DNA of 15,609 bases from contig JBFMFH010000066.1 of the NCBI GenBank assembly GCA_040752275.1, forward strand, positions 1 through 15,609, in the 5' to 3' direction. Made by a program: the position numbers and the translations under genes. The notes beneath the pieces were generated by a model. It worked only from the letters and a program-made list of their open reading frames with translations. It was not told where the DNA came from and ran no database searches. Below, one piece after another: positions 1-7,847 of this stretch. Every line of letters begins with the position of its first letter. The stretch's first letter is position 1. This DNA comes from JBFMFH01 sp040752275 (GTDB lineage Bacteria > Acidobacteriota > Vicinamibacteria > Vicinamibacterales > JAKQTR01).

Positions 1-606
1 CTCCCGTTCTTCGACAAGGACACACTACCTCTGAAGCGCCTTGACGCTGCGGCCGGGGTGCGGCTCGTTCCAGGCGGCTCGGCGATACGCGACGGGGCGT
101 TCCTCGGCCGGGGTGTCGTCGCCATGCCCCCCATGTACGTGAACGTCGGCGCGTACGTGGACGAGGACTCGATGATCGACTCACACGCCCTCGTCGGCTC
201 CTGTGCCCAGGTTGGCAAGCGCGTTCACGTGAGCGCGGGTGCGCAGATCGGCGGGGTGCTCGAGCCGGTCGGCGCGCTGCCGGTCTGTGTCGAAGACGAC
301 GTGCTGCTCGGCGGCCTCACCGGCCTCTTCGAGGGAACGGTGGTGAAGTGCGGTGCGGTGATCGCCGCCGGCACGGTCCTGACCGGCTCGACGCCCGTCT
401 ACGACCTGCCGAACGGCCGCATTCTGCGGCCGGAGCGGGAGCTCCCCCTCGTGATCCCCGCCGGCGCGGTCGTGGTGCCAGGGGCGAGGGCGGTTACGGT
501 GGGCGCCGGTCGCGATTGGGGTCTCTCCCTCGCCACGGCGGTCATCGTCAAGTACCGTGATGGCAAGACCGACGCTCGCACGGAGCTCGAGAAGTGGCTG
601 CGCTGA
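1..606 (+). CDS. dapD: 2,3,4,5-tetrahydropyridine-2,6-dicarboxylate N-succinyltransferase, 3' part
   Basis: DapD transfers succinyl from succinyl-CoA to tetrahydrodipicolinate, the first committed step of the succinylase branch to meso-diaminopimelate (cell wall) and lysine, in the cytoplasm. The frame is open from base 1, so the 5' end lies outside the window; 201 residues are visible. They carry the left-handed beta-helix hexapeptide pattern and the signature stretch YVNVGAYVDEDSMIDSHALV, followed by VGSCAQVGKRVH and IGGVLEPV, as in known DapD proteins. The C-terminus has the family-typical AVIVKYRDGKT segment and a short charged tail ending in WLR. A GTG at 58 is only an internal codon, because homology continues upstream of it. 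The stop overlaps the next gene by 13 bp, so translation is probably coupled. Assignment to DapD rather than another hexapeptide acyltransferase is strong because of the signature block and the dapE-like neighbour. Confidence 0.9.
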   Translation, partial: LPFFDKDTLPLKRLDAAAGVRLVPGGSAIRDGAFLGRGVVAMPPMYVNVGAYVDEDSMIDSHALVGSCAQVGKRVHVSAGAQIGGVLEPVGALPVCVEDDVLLGGLTGLFEGTVVKCGAVIAAGTVLTGSTPVYDLPNGRILRPERELPLVIPAGAVVVPGARAVTVGAGRDWGLSLATAVIVKYRDGKTDARTELEKWLR

Positions 607-1622
607 ACGTCGTCGATCTGACTCGCTCGCTCGTGGACATCGACACGACAACAGGCCACGAAGCCGAGGCGTGCGCCTGGCTGGCCGGCTACCTGCGGGA
701 GCGCGGCTTTCGAGTGGCGGAGCAGCGGGTCTCGGACGGTCGCGCCAACGTCGTGGCCGTTGTCGATCCCAGGCCTGCTGTTGCCCTCTCGACCCACATC
801 GACTGCGTTCCGCCCTTCTTCCCGAGCCGGGTCGAGGGAGGCCGCCTGTACGGCCGGGGCGCCTGCGATGCGAAGGGTGCCCTTGCCGCCCAGATCACTG
901 CGGTCGAGCGACTCCGCGAGAGCGGCGAGGGCCGGGTAGGGCTCCTCTTCGTGGTCGGCGAAGAGCGCGGCAGCGACGGCGCCCGGGCCGCGAACGCGAT
1001 CGCGCCCGGCACGGCCTTCCTGGTGAACGGCGAGCCTACCGAGAGCCGGCTCGGCCTCGCCACGCGCGGGACACTTCGTGTCCGGCTCCGCGCGACGGGA
1101 CGCGCCGCCCACTCCGCCCAGCCGGACCGCGGTGTCTCCGCGATCGATCTCCTGATCGACGCCCTCGTCGAGCTCCGCGGCCTCGCGTTGCCGGAGGACC
1201 CGCAACTCGGACGGACCTCCTACGCCGCGGGCCTCATCTCCGGCGGCATTGCTCCCAACGTTATTCCCCCGTCGGCGGAGGCGGAGCTGACCTTCCGGAC
1301 GGTGGGGCCGGCAGCCACGGTGCTCGAGCGGATTACTGCCCTGCGGTCGAAGGTCGCCATCGAAACGGTGCTCGAACTCCCGCCGGTGCGCCTCCACACG
1401 GTCCCCGGCTTCGAGACTGCCGCCTTCGCCTTCACGACCGACGTTCCCCTCCTCGGCCGCTGGGGAGTGCCGCTCCTCTTCGGCCCCGGGTCGGTGGTCC
1501 ACGCGCACACCGACGAGGACCACGTCGAGATCGCGGAGCTGGAAGCGGCGGCCCTGGCCTACGAGCGGCTCGCTCGGACGCTACTCGACGAGATAGCGAG
1601 AGGAACGAGCCACACCCGCTAG
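594..1622 (+). CDS. dapE: M20 family metallo-deacylase, probable succinyl-diaminopimelate desuccinylase
   Basis: This is a 342-residue M20 di-zinc amidohydrolase. Visible metal and catalytic residues are H68 and D70 (STHID), D92 (GRGACDAKG), E123/E124 (VGEERG), E147 (NGEP) and H305 (HAHTDED). The dimerisation-domain motif GRAAHSAQP (H173) is also present. Together they give a complete active site. DapE hydrolyses N-succinyl-LL-diaminopimelate to LL-diaminopimelate and succinate; ArgE and LysK-type deacylases share the fold. The direct overlap with dapD is the main reason to prefer DapE. The start is a GTG at 594 with GGAG at 582-585, 8 nt upstream and inside dapD, typical of translational coupling. 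It faces the propeller gene tail to tail across 55 bp. Family is near certain; substrate is inferred from context. Confidence 0.75.
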   Translation: MAALNVVDLTRSLVDIDTTTGHEAEACAWLAGYLRERGFRVAEQRVSDGRANVVAVVDPRPAVALSTHIDCVPPFFPSRVEGGRLYGRGACDAKGALAAQITAVERLRESGEGRVGLLFVVGEERGSDGARAANAIAPGTAFLVNGEPTESRLGLATRGTLRVRLRATGRAAHSAQPDRGVSAIDLLIDALVELRGLALPEDPQLGRTSYAAGLISGGIAPNVIPPSAEAELTFRTVGPAATVLERITALRSKVAIETVLELPPVRLHTVPGFETAAFAFTTDVPLLGRWGVPLLFGPGSVVHAHTDEDHVEIAELEAAALAYERLARTLLDEIARGTSHTR

Positions 1623-1677
1623 CCTCGCCACTGCGCGGCAGCCGAGACAGAGGGCGCGGTCGCGTCCGCCCCCCGCG

Positions 1678-4506
1678 TCAGCGCGCGGTGGTTGCGAGGG
1701 GATCCTCGCGAATCCGGAGGATGCCCTCGACGCGCTGGCCCGCAGCCACCAGGCTCAGCCGGTACCAGCCCGGCCCCGCCGCCACGCCCGGCGGAGGACG
1801 GAAGGCCGCAAGGAACGGCGATTCCCCAGCCGGCGGAGCCTGAGTGGCCTGTCCGGGCGAATCCAGACGCCCACTCCATACGAAGCGCGTGATGCCCGCG
1901 CGGGCCTGGACCTGCTCGGTCCGCGACAGCCGCCCGTCAAGGCTCTGGATCGTCAGCGTGACCGGCTCGTCCGAGTCCTTGCCGAGATACCACGTGACCA
2001 CCGGCGTGTTCACGATCTTCGCCCGGTCCATCGCGGCCCCCGGCGGCCTCACCGACGGGGGATTGCGTCCCGCGAAGGTGTTGTCGCCGAACTGCCCGCC
2101 GCGGCTCCGGTCGACCCACCAGGTCGCGGTGCGCTGATCGAACAGGTGAAGCGGGCGCGAGCGCACGGCGGAGGTGAGCTGCTGGAGGGGGGTGATGTCG
2201 TCGAGCACGTACAGCCCGCGACCGTGCGTGCCCGCGATGAGATCGTTGTCGCGCGGGTGAATCACCAGATCGTGAACGGCCACCGTCGGCATACCGTTCA
2301 TCAGTGGTCGCCAGGACGCACCGCCATCCACGGTGACGAACACACCGAACTCGGTCCCGACGAACACGAGTTGGGGGTTCACGGCGTCCGCCACCAACGC
2401 GTGCACGGGCTGCTTTGCGGGCAGGGTCCGGCCGATGTTGACCCACGATGCCCCGTAGTCCGTGGTCTTGAACACCCAGGTGTCGAAGTCGTCACTGCGG
2501 TGGCCGTCGAAGCAGACATACGCGGTGCCTGGGGCGTGCGGGGAGGCTTCGACGTCACTCACCCACAACTTTGCGGGGACGCCGGGAATCGTGTCGTGGA
2601 CCTTCGACCACGCGGCCCCGCCGTTCTTCGTTACCCAGACATTGCCGTCATCGGTGCCCGCCCAGAGCAGCCCTGGCACGAGGGGAGACTCCGACAGAGA
2701 GACCACCGTGGCATGTGTTTCAGCACCCGTCGAATCGGGAGTCAGGCCGCCGGTATCGGTGCGCGTCGTCTCCGGGTCGTTGTTGGACAGGTCAGGACTG
2801 ATGCCCTGCCATGTCGCGCCGCCGTCCACAGACCTGAACACGTGGTTGGCGCCCAGGTAGATCGTGCGGCCGTTGTGCGGGGAGACGATGAACGGCGATT
2901 GCCAGTTGAAACGGAAACTCCGATCGGCCCGCATCTGCGCGTAGAACGCCGCGAGATCCGTAAGCTCCCCATCGGCCGCCGGCGGCTTCTTCCCCGTCAG
3001 TTCTTCGAAGTTCACGACGTTGGATGGACCCGGACGGCCGTAGCGTTCGGCGTAGGTCAGGGCATCGTATCGGCGGAAGCTCCCGTTCTCCGCCTCGGTG
3101 TAGACCTGGCGCCAGTCATCGGGGTTCGCGGCCGCATGCATACCGTCTCCCCAGTGCATCTTCCAGGTATCGTCGTTGCGAATGCCGAAGGCATCGCGAG
3201 TAAAGCTGGGCACGCCCCAGGAGCCGTTGTCCTGGGTGCCGCCGTAGATCACGTACGGATCCCGCATGTCGACGCCGATGGCGTAGTACTGCGTCACCGG
3301 GAGGCTGTCGAAGAAGTGAAACGTGCGTCCGTGGTCGTGCGTGACAAAGAAGCCCTTGTCCTGGCCCAGGTAGTACCGGTCGTGCTGGTTCGGATCGAGC
3401 CACATCGCGTGGAAATCGTACCCAAACCCCCGCGCCCCCCGCTGGAGTGTCCTTCCTCCGTCGGTTGACTCCCAGAGATTGACGTCAAGCACGTACACGT
3501 GCTGATCGTTCAGGGGGTTGATCCGGATCTGACTGAAGAAGAACGGCCGGACGCTGTGCCGGTTGAGGTACGTCCATGTCTCGCCGCTGTCCACGGATCG
3601 ATAGACACCGCTTCCCAGCCGGGTGAGGTCCTTGTACGCGGCATCGCTCTCGGCGGGGTTGAATCCGTGCTCGACGAGGGCCATCAGCACACGGGGATTC
3701 CTTCGTGAGATGGCGAGACCGATACGCCCGAGATCGCCCGAGGGCAGGCCCCGGGTCAACCGGCGCCACGTTCGGCCCTCATCAGTCGACTTGAAGATCC
3801 CGCTGTCGGGTCCGCCGGAGTCGAAGCGGTACGGCCGGCGGAGGCGCTCGTAGAAGGCCACGTACAGCACGCTGGGGTTGCTCGGGTCCATCACGATATC
3901 GGTCGCGCCGGCCCTATTGCCCTGCGGAAGGCCGCGTTGCAGCTTCTGCCACGTCAGTCCGCCGTCGGCCGTCTTGAACAGCCCGCGATCACCGGTCGGG
4001 CCCCACAAGTCACCAACAGCAGCGACGTACGCCACCCGGGTGTCCGTCGGATGCAGCACGATGCGCGCAATCTGAAACGTGTCCTTCAGTCCGACGTTCG
4101 TAAACGTCGCTCCGCCGTCGACCGACTTGTAGATGCCGTCGCCCCAGCCCACGTCGTTCCGGTTGTTGGCCTCGCCGGTGCCGACCCAGATGATGCGCGG
4201 ATCTCTCTGGTGGACGGCGACATCGCCAATCGACCCGGTGCCGTAGCGGTCGAAGATGGGGGTAAACGTCGTCCCGGCATTCACGCTCTTCCATACCCCG
4301 CCGGACGCGCAGGCGACGAGCACGAAGCGATGGTCCGAATCCAGGCTCTCGACGTCAACGATGCGTCCGGACGCGCTGCCGGGGCCGAGGCTGCGCCACG
4401 TGAAGTCCCTGAGGAGTCCGTCGTCCCCTGTGGCCTGCAACGCGAGACCGGCCAGGAATACGCTCGCAATCGCGACCAGCGCGGACCACTGAGTGTTCTT
4501 GGTCAT
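1678..4506 (-). CDS. Secreted Asp-box (BNR / sortilin-VPS10-like) double beta-propeller protein
   Basis: This is a 942-residue protein starting at the ATG 4504-4506. That start gives a clean signal peptide (MTKNTQWSALVAIASVFLAG, then a polar stretch); an upstream in-frame start at 4554 would add 16 Pro/Arg-rich residues and is rejected. Eleven Asp boxes (S/T-x-D-x-G-x-T/S-W/F) begin near residues 74, 128, 179, 240, 304, 347, 389, 559, 626, 681 and 725, consistent with two multi-bladed propellers split by an insert without boxes (about 397-555). Residues 835-935 look like a beta-sandwich (FlgD/Fn3-like) domain. The layout matches large proteins annotated as glycosyl hydrolase or sortilin-like in Acidobacteria and Bacteroidetes. 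The fold occurs in GH74 enzymes and VPS10 receptors, and catalysis cannot be read from sequence. Its placement after a TonB-dependent receptor suggests a periplasmic or surface partner for ligand capture. Function unknown. Confidence 0.85.
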   Translation of the reverse strand: MTKNTQWSALVAIASVFLAGLALQATGDDGLLRDFTWRSLGPGSASGRIVDVESLDSDHRFVLVACASGGVWKSVNAGTTFTPIFDRYGTGSIGDVAVHQRDPRIIWVGTGEANNRNDVGWGDGIYKSVDGGATFTNVGLKDTFQIARIVLHPTDTRVAYVAAVGDLWGPTGDRGLFKTADGGLTWQKLQRGLPQGNRAGATDIVMDPSNPSVLYVAFYERLRRPYRFDSGGPDSGIFKSTDEGRTWRRLTRGLPSGDLGRIGLAISRRNPRVLMALVEHGFNPAESDAAYKDLTRLGSGVYRSVDSGETWTYLNRHSVRPFFFSQIRINPLNDQHVYVLDVNLWESTDGGRTLQRGARGFGYDFHAMWLDPNQHDRYYLGQDKGFFVTHDHGRTFHFFDSLPVTQYYAIGVDMRDPYVIYGGTQDNGSWGVPSFTRDAFGIRNDDTWKMHWGDGMHAAANPDDWRQVYTEAENGSFRRYDALTYAERYGRPGPSNVVNFEELTGKKPPAADGELTDLAAFYAQMRADRSFRFNWQSPFIVSPHNGRTIYLGANHVFRSVDGGATWQGISPDLSNNDPETTRTDTGGLTPDSTGAETHATVVSLSESPLVPGLLWAGTDDGNVWVTKNGGAAWSKVHDTIPGVPAKLWVSDVEASPHAPGTAYVCFDGHRSDDFDTWVFKTTDYGASWVNIGRTLPAKQPVHALVADAVNPQLVFVGTEFGVFVTVDGGASWRPLMNGMPTVAVHDLVIHPRDNDLIAGTHGRGLYVLDDITPLQQLTSAVRSRPLHLFDQRTATWWVDRSRGGQFGDNTFAGRNPPSVRPPGAAMDRAKIVNTPVVTWYLGKDSDEPVTLTIQSLDGRLSRTEQVQARAGITRFVWSGRLDSPGQATQAPPAGESPFLAAFRPPPGVAAGPGWYRLSLVAAGQRVEGILRIREDPLATTAR

Positions 4507-4564
4507 AGTTGTGTCCCGCCGGGCGCCAGGCCGGGGGCTGGCCGGCGACGGCACAAGAGGAAGG

Positions 4565-4605
4565 ACGGGCCGGCGAAGGGGCGCCGTGCCCCGTCGCCGG
4601 CCCGT
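4565..4605 (-). terminator. Strong intercistronic stem-loop between receptor and propeller genes
   Basis: The two arms 4565-4582 and 4588-4605 pair over 18 positions with a single mismatch (4577 against 4593) and a 5-nt loop. On the minus strand it begins 14 nt after the receptor stop codon and is followed by a short T-rich run (TTCCTCTTGTG). It lies 58 nt before the propeller start. It could be an attenuating or partial rho-independent terminator, or a 3'-end stabilising hairpin setting a receptor-over-propeller ratio. The U-tract is imperfect, so the structure is sure but its role is not. Confidence 0.6.
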
Positions 4606-4619
4606 GCATCAGGCCTGAA

Positions 4620-7451
4620 TCAGAACGTGTAGCCGACGCCCAGCCTCACCATGCGCGGCGGGACGATGCTGGTGATCCGACCGAAGCTCGAGCCCGACCG
4701 TGTCGTGACGCCGAGCTCCACGTTCGCGTTCATGACGTTGAACAGATCGAACTGGAACGATGCCGTGCCTGGGCCGATCTTCTGCCGCTTCTCGATCCTG
4801 AGGTTGAGCAGGTTCTGCGTCGGCAGGCGATTCGCCGCCGGATCCTCCATCTTGACGATGAGACTTCCGGAACGGACCAGACCGGTCGTGAAACGAGCGT
4901 CGCGTCCCCAGACGTCGCCGCTCTGGCTCGTGAACGTCCCGGCGACCTGGATCTGGTACGGAAGATCGTAGCTGCCGGCGAGCTTGTAGCTCCACTCCCA
5001 GAACTGCCGCTTCGGGAAGAAGTTCGCCTCGTTCGGCGTCACCGGAGGTCCGCTCGTGAGACCGTTGGCCCATTCATCCGTGTGTGTGGCGAGGAACGAG
5101 GTCACGAGCTGCCAGTTGTTCGACATGCGCTTCTGCGCGGCGACCTCGACGCTGTGATAGGAGTTCTCGTACCCGGGCACGTTCTGATCCACGTTCCGGA
5201 TGAAGGCCGCGCCGGCGTAGGCTGCCGCGTACTCGTAGTAGGTAATGGGCGCGCCGTCGTCGGGTGTGCCGACCACCCCATCTGGTCCGGGATCGACGTT
5301 CGCGATCGCGATGCTGTACGCGTCATACGGCCGAAGGACGTTGACCGTCCGGTAGCGGTCTACTTCGCGGCGATAGATGTAGCTGGCGCGGGTAGAGAAG
5401 TTGGCCGCGATCTGGCGCTCGATTGACGTGGTGAATTCGTGGGTCTTCGGCTGGACTAGGTCGGGATTGGCCGCGGATGTCTTCGCGCCGGTTGCGGTCA
5501 CGAACGTCCCGAATTCGCCATCGTTGAAGTCCCGGTTGCCATTGAAGTCGCTCCAACGATACGTCGTCGAGGCGGACGCGTTGTTGTTGAACGTATCGGC
5601 GTAGGTGGCCTGCATGGCGAAGTTGAACCAGCCGTAGGTCGCCTTCAGCACCGTCCGGTTGTCCGCGTCCAACGGCCACGACACGCCGATGCGAGGGGCC
5701 CAGTTCCGCCACCTCAGGACCTCCGCCTCCGAGAAGTCGCCTGCCGGGTAGAAGCGTCCCGCCGGCTTGGACTGGGCTGGTATGAACACGTGATAGCCCT
5801 CGTACCTCACCCCGAGATTCAGCGTCGCGCGGTCGCCAAAGCGCCAGGTGTCGCGCAGGTAAGCCGACTGCGTCGTCATGCTGTTGAGCGTGTCATACGG
5901 ATAGTTGTAGACGATGACCTGATAGGGCGTACCGTTCTGGAAGCGGAGCTGGTAGTCCCGGCCGTTGGATTTCGCCGGCGCGTGGTAGTACCGGCCCTCG
6001 TCGGTGACCTCGACACCGAACTTGATGTCGTGACTGCCGCCCCACGCGCTGGGCACGAAGTGCGACACGCTGCCGTTGTACTGCCAGCGGTCGCGGCCAC
6101 CCCTGTAGGGCGTCGTATTCCACCTGCCCCAGTACCGGAGCGTGACCGTATCATACGCAGACGGATCCTCCGTCCAGTTCACCCCGTCCGTGTCGTACTT
6201 CCAGCGCCCAACGAAGGCGTTCACATAGGTGCGGTCGGAGGCCACCCACGACCACTCGACCTTGCCGGCGCGGGGCTTGAAGATCTGGTGCCAGGTCGAT
6301 ACCTGGTAGCGGTAGGAGTCAGCCCCGCGCTCGGGGTAGTCCTTCGTCTGTGCCTGGATGAACCCGCTGAACCTGTGCTTCGGGTTGATCTGCCCGCTGA
6401 GCTTGCCGGTGTAATTCGTCAGCGTGACCAGATAGTCGCCCGCCACATCGTCCGCCGTCCCGGCCAGGTTGTCTGGACCCGGCGACGCGATGTACCCCGC
6501 GACGCCCTGCTTGATCATCTGATTCCGGTAGGAGCCGTAGAACCACAGCTTCTGTTTGAAGACCGGCCCGCCGAGGTCCGCGTTGCCGTCCCGGTAGGCT
6601 TTCAGGGGATTGCCTGCCCCCACGCCTCGGGCCCGCAGCTCGTCGGTGACGTTGTTGCTCTGGAGCTTCGGGGTCTCCCAGGCGAAGTAGCCGGACCCGT
6701 GGAACTGGTCGCCTCCGGACTTCAGGATGCCCATGAACGCGGTTCCCGGCGTGGCCATCTCGGCGTCGTTGCCCCCCGCCTTGATCTGGACCTCCTGGAA
6801 GGCGCCGTAGTCGAAGTAGAAGCCCGCTCCGCCGGCGTCCTCGCGGGTGTCCACGCCATCCAGCGACGGCTTGTTCCCGCCTGCTGATGTGCCGTAGTTG
6901 GAGTAGCCCTGCTGGGTGCCGACCGCCGTCCCCCCGACGTCCACGCCGCTGACGCGGATGCCCGGGGCCAGGTTCATGGCCTGCCACATGCTCCGCGACG
7001 TGGGAAGCTGTTCGAGGGCTTCCTTGCCGAGGTTGGTGCTCACGCTCGTCGTCCTGATGTCGACGACGGGCGACTCGGCGGTCACCGTGACGGATTCCGC
7101 GATGGCTCCGACCCCAAGGGTCTCATTGAGTGTTGCCACGAAACCTGTGTCCAGGCGCACGTCGCGCTTGACCGGCGCGAATCCCGCAAGCTCGTAGGTC
7201 ACCTGATAGGCGCCCGCCGGCAGAGCGGCGAACCTGTACCGCCCCTCGGTGTCCGTCACGGCCGTGCGAGGTCCACCCAAGAGGGCCCGGCTCTCGATGG
7301 TCACGGTCACACCCGGCAGGACCCCGCCACCCTGGTCGACCACCCTTCCTTCGATGCCAGCCCGGTCCGTAGTCTGCGCACTCACATCCCACGGGGCTGA
7401 CAGCAGGACCGCCAGTACGGCAGCCCAGACGACTCCCCTCTTCAGTCGCAT
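4620..7451 (-). CDS. TonB-dependent receptor, Oar-like, with carboxypeptidase-regulatory-like N-domain
   Basis: This 943-residue outer-membrane receptor takes up a ligand using energy from TonB-ExbBD. The signal peptide spans residues 1-25 (RLKRG, hydrophobic core, VSA cleavage site). A CarboxypepD_reg-like beta-sandwich (about 30-115: EGRVVDQGG, GVTVTIES, TDTEGRYRF, LPAGAYQVTYELAGF) is followed by a plug domain (about 118-250: VTVTAESPVVDIRT, LEQLPTSRS, NLAPGI, PSLDGVDTRE). The rest is a beta-barrel ending in the C-terminal aromatic expected by the BAM machinery (GVGYTF). Two loops carry Gly-Pro-Asp...Gly-Thr-x-Asp-Asp motifs that resemble calcium-binding turns. No clear TonB box is seen. 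A good ribosome binding site, AGGGAGGT (complement of 7460-7467), sits 8 nt before the ATG. The gene is divergent from the tethered regulator at 7848 and upstream of the propeller gene. The ligand cannot be told; peptides or glycans are both possible. Confidence 0.9.
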   Translation of the reverse strand: MRLKRGVVWAAVLAVLLSAPWDVSAQTTDRAGIEGRVVDQGGGVLPGVTVTIESRALLGGPRTAVTDTEGRYRFAALPAGAYQVTYELAGFAPVKRDVRLDTGFVATLNETLGVGAIAESVTVTAESPVVDIRTTSVSTNLGKEALEQLPTSRSMWQAMNLAPGIRVSGVDVGGTAVGTQQGYSNYGTSAGGNKPSLDGVDTREDAGGAGFYFDYGAFQEVQIKAGGNDAEMATPGTAFMGILKSGGDQFHGSGYFAWETPKLQSNNVTDELRARGVGAGNPLKAYRDGNADLGGPVFKQKLWFYGSYRNQMIKQGVAGYIASPGPDNLAGTADDVAGDYLVTLTNYTGKLSGQINPKHRFSGFIQAQTKDYPERGADSYRYQVSTWHQIFKPRAGKVEWSWVASDRTYVNAFVGRWKYDTDGVNWTEDPSAYDTVTLRYWGRWNTTPYRGGRDRWQYNGSVSHFVPSAWGGSHDIKFGVEVTDEGRYYHAPAKSNGRDYQLRFQNGTPYQVIVYNYPYDTLNSMTTQSAYLRDTWRFGDRATLNLGVRYEGYHVFIPAQSKPAGRFYPAGDFSEAEVLRWRNWAPRIGVSWPLDADNRTVLKATYGWFNFAMQATYADTFNNNASASTTYRWSDFNGNRDFNDGEFGTFVTATGAKTSAANPDLVQPKTHEFTTSIERQIAANFSTRASYIYRREVDRYRTVNVLRPYDAYSIAIANVDPGPDGVVGTPDDGAPITYYEYAAAYAGAAFIRNVDQNVPGYENSYHSVEVAAQKRMSNNWQLVTSFLATHTDEWANGLTSGPPVTPNEANFFPKRQFWEWSYKLAGSYDLPYQIQVAGTFTSQSGDVWGRDARFTTGLVRSGSLIVKMEDPAANRLPTQNLLNLRIEKRQKIGPGTASFQFDLFNVMNANVELGVTTRSGSSFGRITSIVPPRMVRLGVGYTF

Positions 7452-7614
7452 GGCCCGTTACCTCCCTGTGTCTATGTCACGGATTGCCCGCGTCCCAGCC
7501 GCAGCGTGAACCACCGGCCTCCGGCCAGGTGCTTCGACTTGCACATGCGGCCACGATTCGTTCCCGCCGAACCTCGTCGGATCTGCTCGCCCAGCACTCA
7601 GTCCCGAGGGCGCA

Positions 7615-7634
7615 AGCACGTCGCCGTACGTGCT
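7615..7634. promoter_or_regulatory. Candidate operator palindrome
   Basis: AGCACGT is followed by six bases and its exact reverse complement ACGTGCT. The 7-bp half-sites spaced for one helical turn fit a dimeric DNA-binding protein. It sits 164 bp before the receptor start and 214 bp before the regulator start, between the two divergent genes. No second copy was noticed in the window. Binding by the adjacent regulator is a guess. Confidence 0.35.
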
Positions 7635-7831
7635 CATTGAAGGGCCACGTTCCGTGCCGGACGGCCCGCCGGAGGGACACCGCCTCGGGCCGGCCAGCCG
7701 CTGCGACACGAACGCTTCGTCCGAAGGTGCCCCCGAGGGCAGGTTCCTGCAAGCGGCATCCGACGACACCGGGCGAGTGTCGTATGATGCCGCGCCCTCG
7801 TGTTCCCCAGCCGCCAATGGCCCGGCGGCGT

Positions 7832-7837
7832 TACAAT
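7832..7837 (+). promoter_or_regulatory. Possible -10 element of the regulator gene (leaderless-like)
   Basis: TACAAT ends 10 nt before the ATG at 7848, so a transcript from it would have almost no 5' leader, and no Shine-Dalgarno sequence is visible before the ATG. No good -35 box lies 16-18 bp upstream. A competing hexamer TATGAT at 7783-7788 would give a leader of about 50 nt, also without a clear -35. Which one is used cannot be decided by eye. Confidence 0.3.
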
Positions 7838-7847
7838 ACCCCCAACG

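Larger units (their letters stand above)
7452..7847. other. 396-bp divergent control region between receptor and regulator
   Basis: No convincing gene lies here: the frames that cross it are Arg/Pro/Ala-rich and have no recognisable domain. It should hold the promoters of both the receptor (leftward) and the regulator (rightward). Visible elements are the receptor ribosome binding site (7460-7467), an imperfect inverted repeat CACCGGCC/GGCCAGGTG at 7512-7531 in the receptor leader, and a perfect 7+6+7 palindrome at 7615-7634. Two -10-like hexamers face the regulator, at 7783-7788 and 7832-7837. No convincing -35/-10 pair was found for the receptor. Confidence 0.6.

Noticed and set aside
1652..1671. 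GC-rich hairpin between the convergent dapE-like and propeller genes
   Set aside because: Only about six pairs with a bulge and no T-tract; expected by chance at this GC content.
2146..3468. 440-codon plus-strand open frame opposite the propeller gene
   Set aside because: Antisense to well-formed Asp boxes and without any recognisable motif of its own; similar shadows at 5790-6887 and 14302-15270 were dropped for the same reason.
4620..7451. TonB box and anti-sigma/STN signalling domain in the receptor
   Set aside because: The N-terminal domain reads as carboxypeptidase-regulatory-like rather than STN, and no convincing TonB-box sequence could be found by eye.
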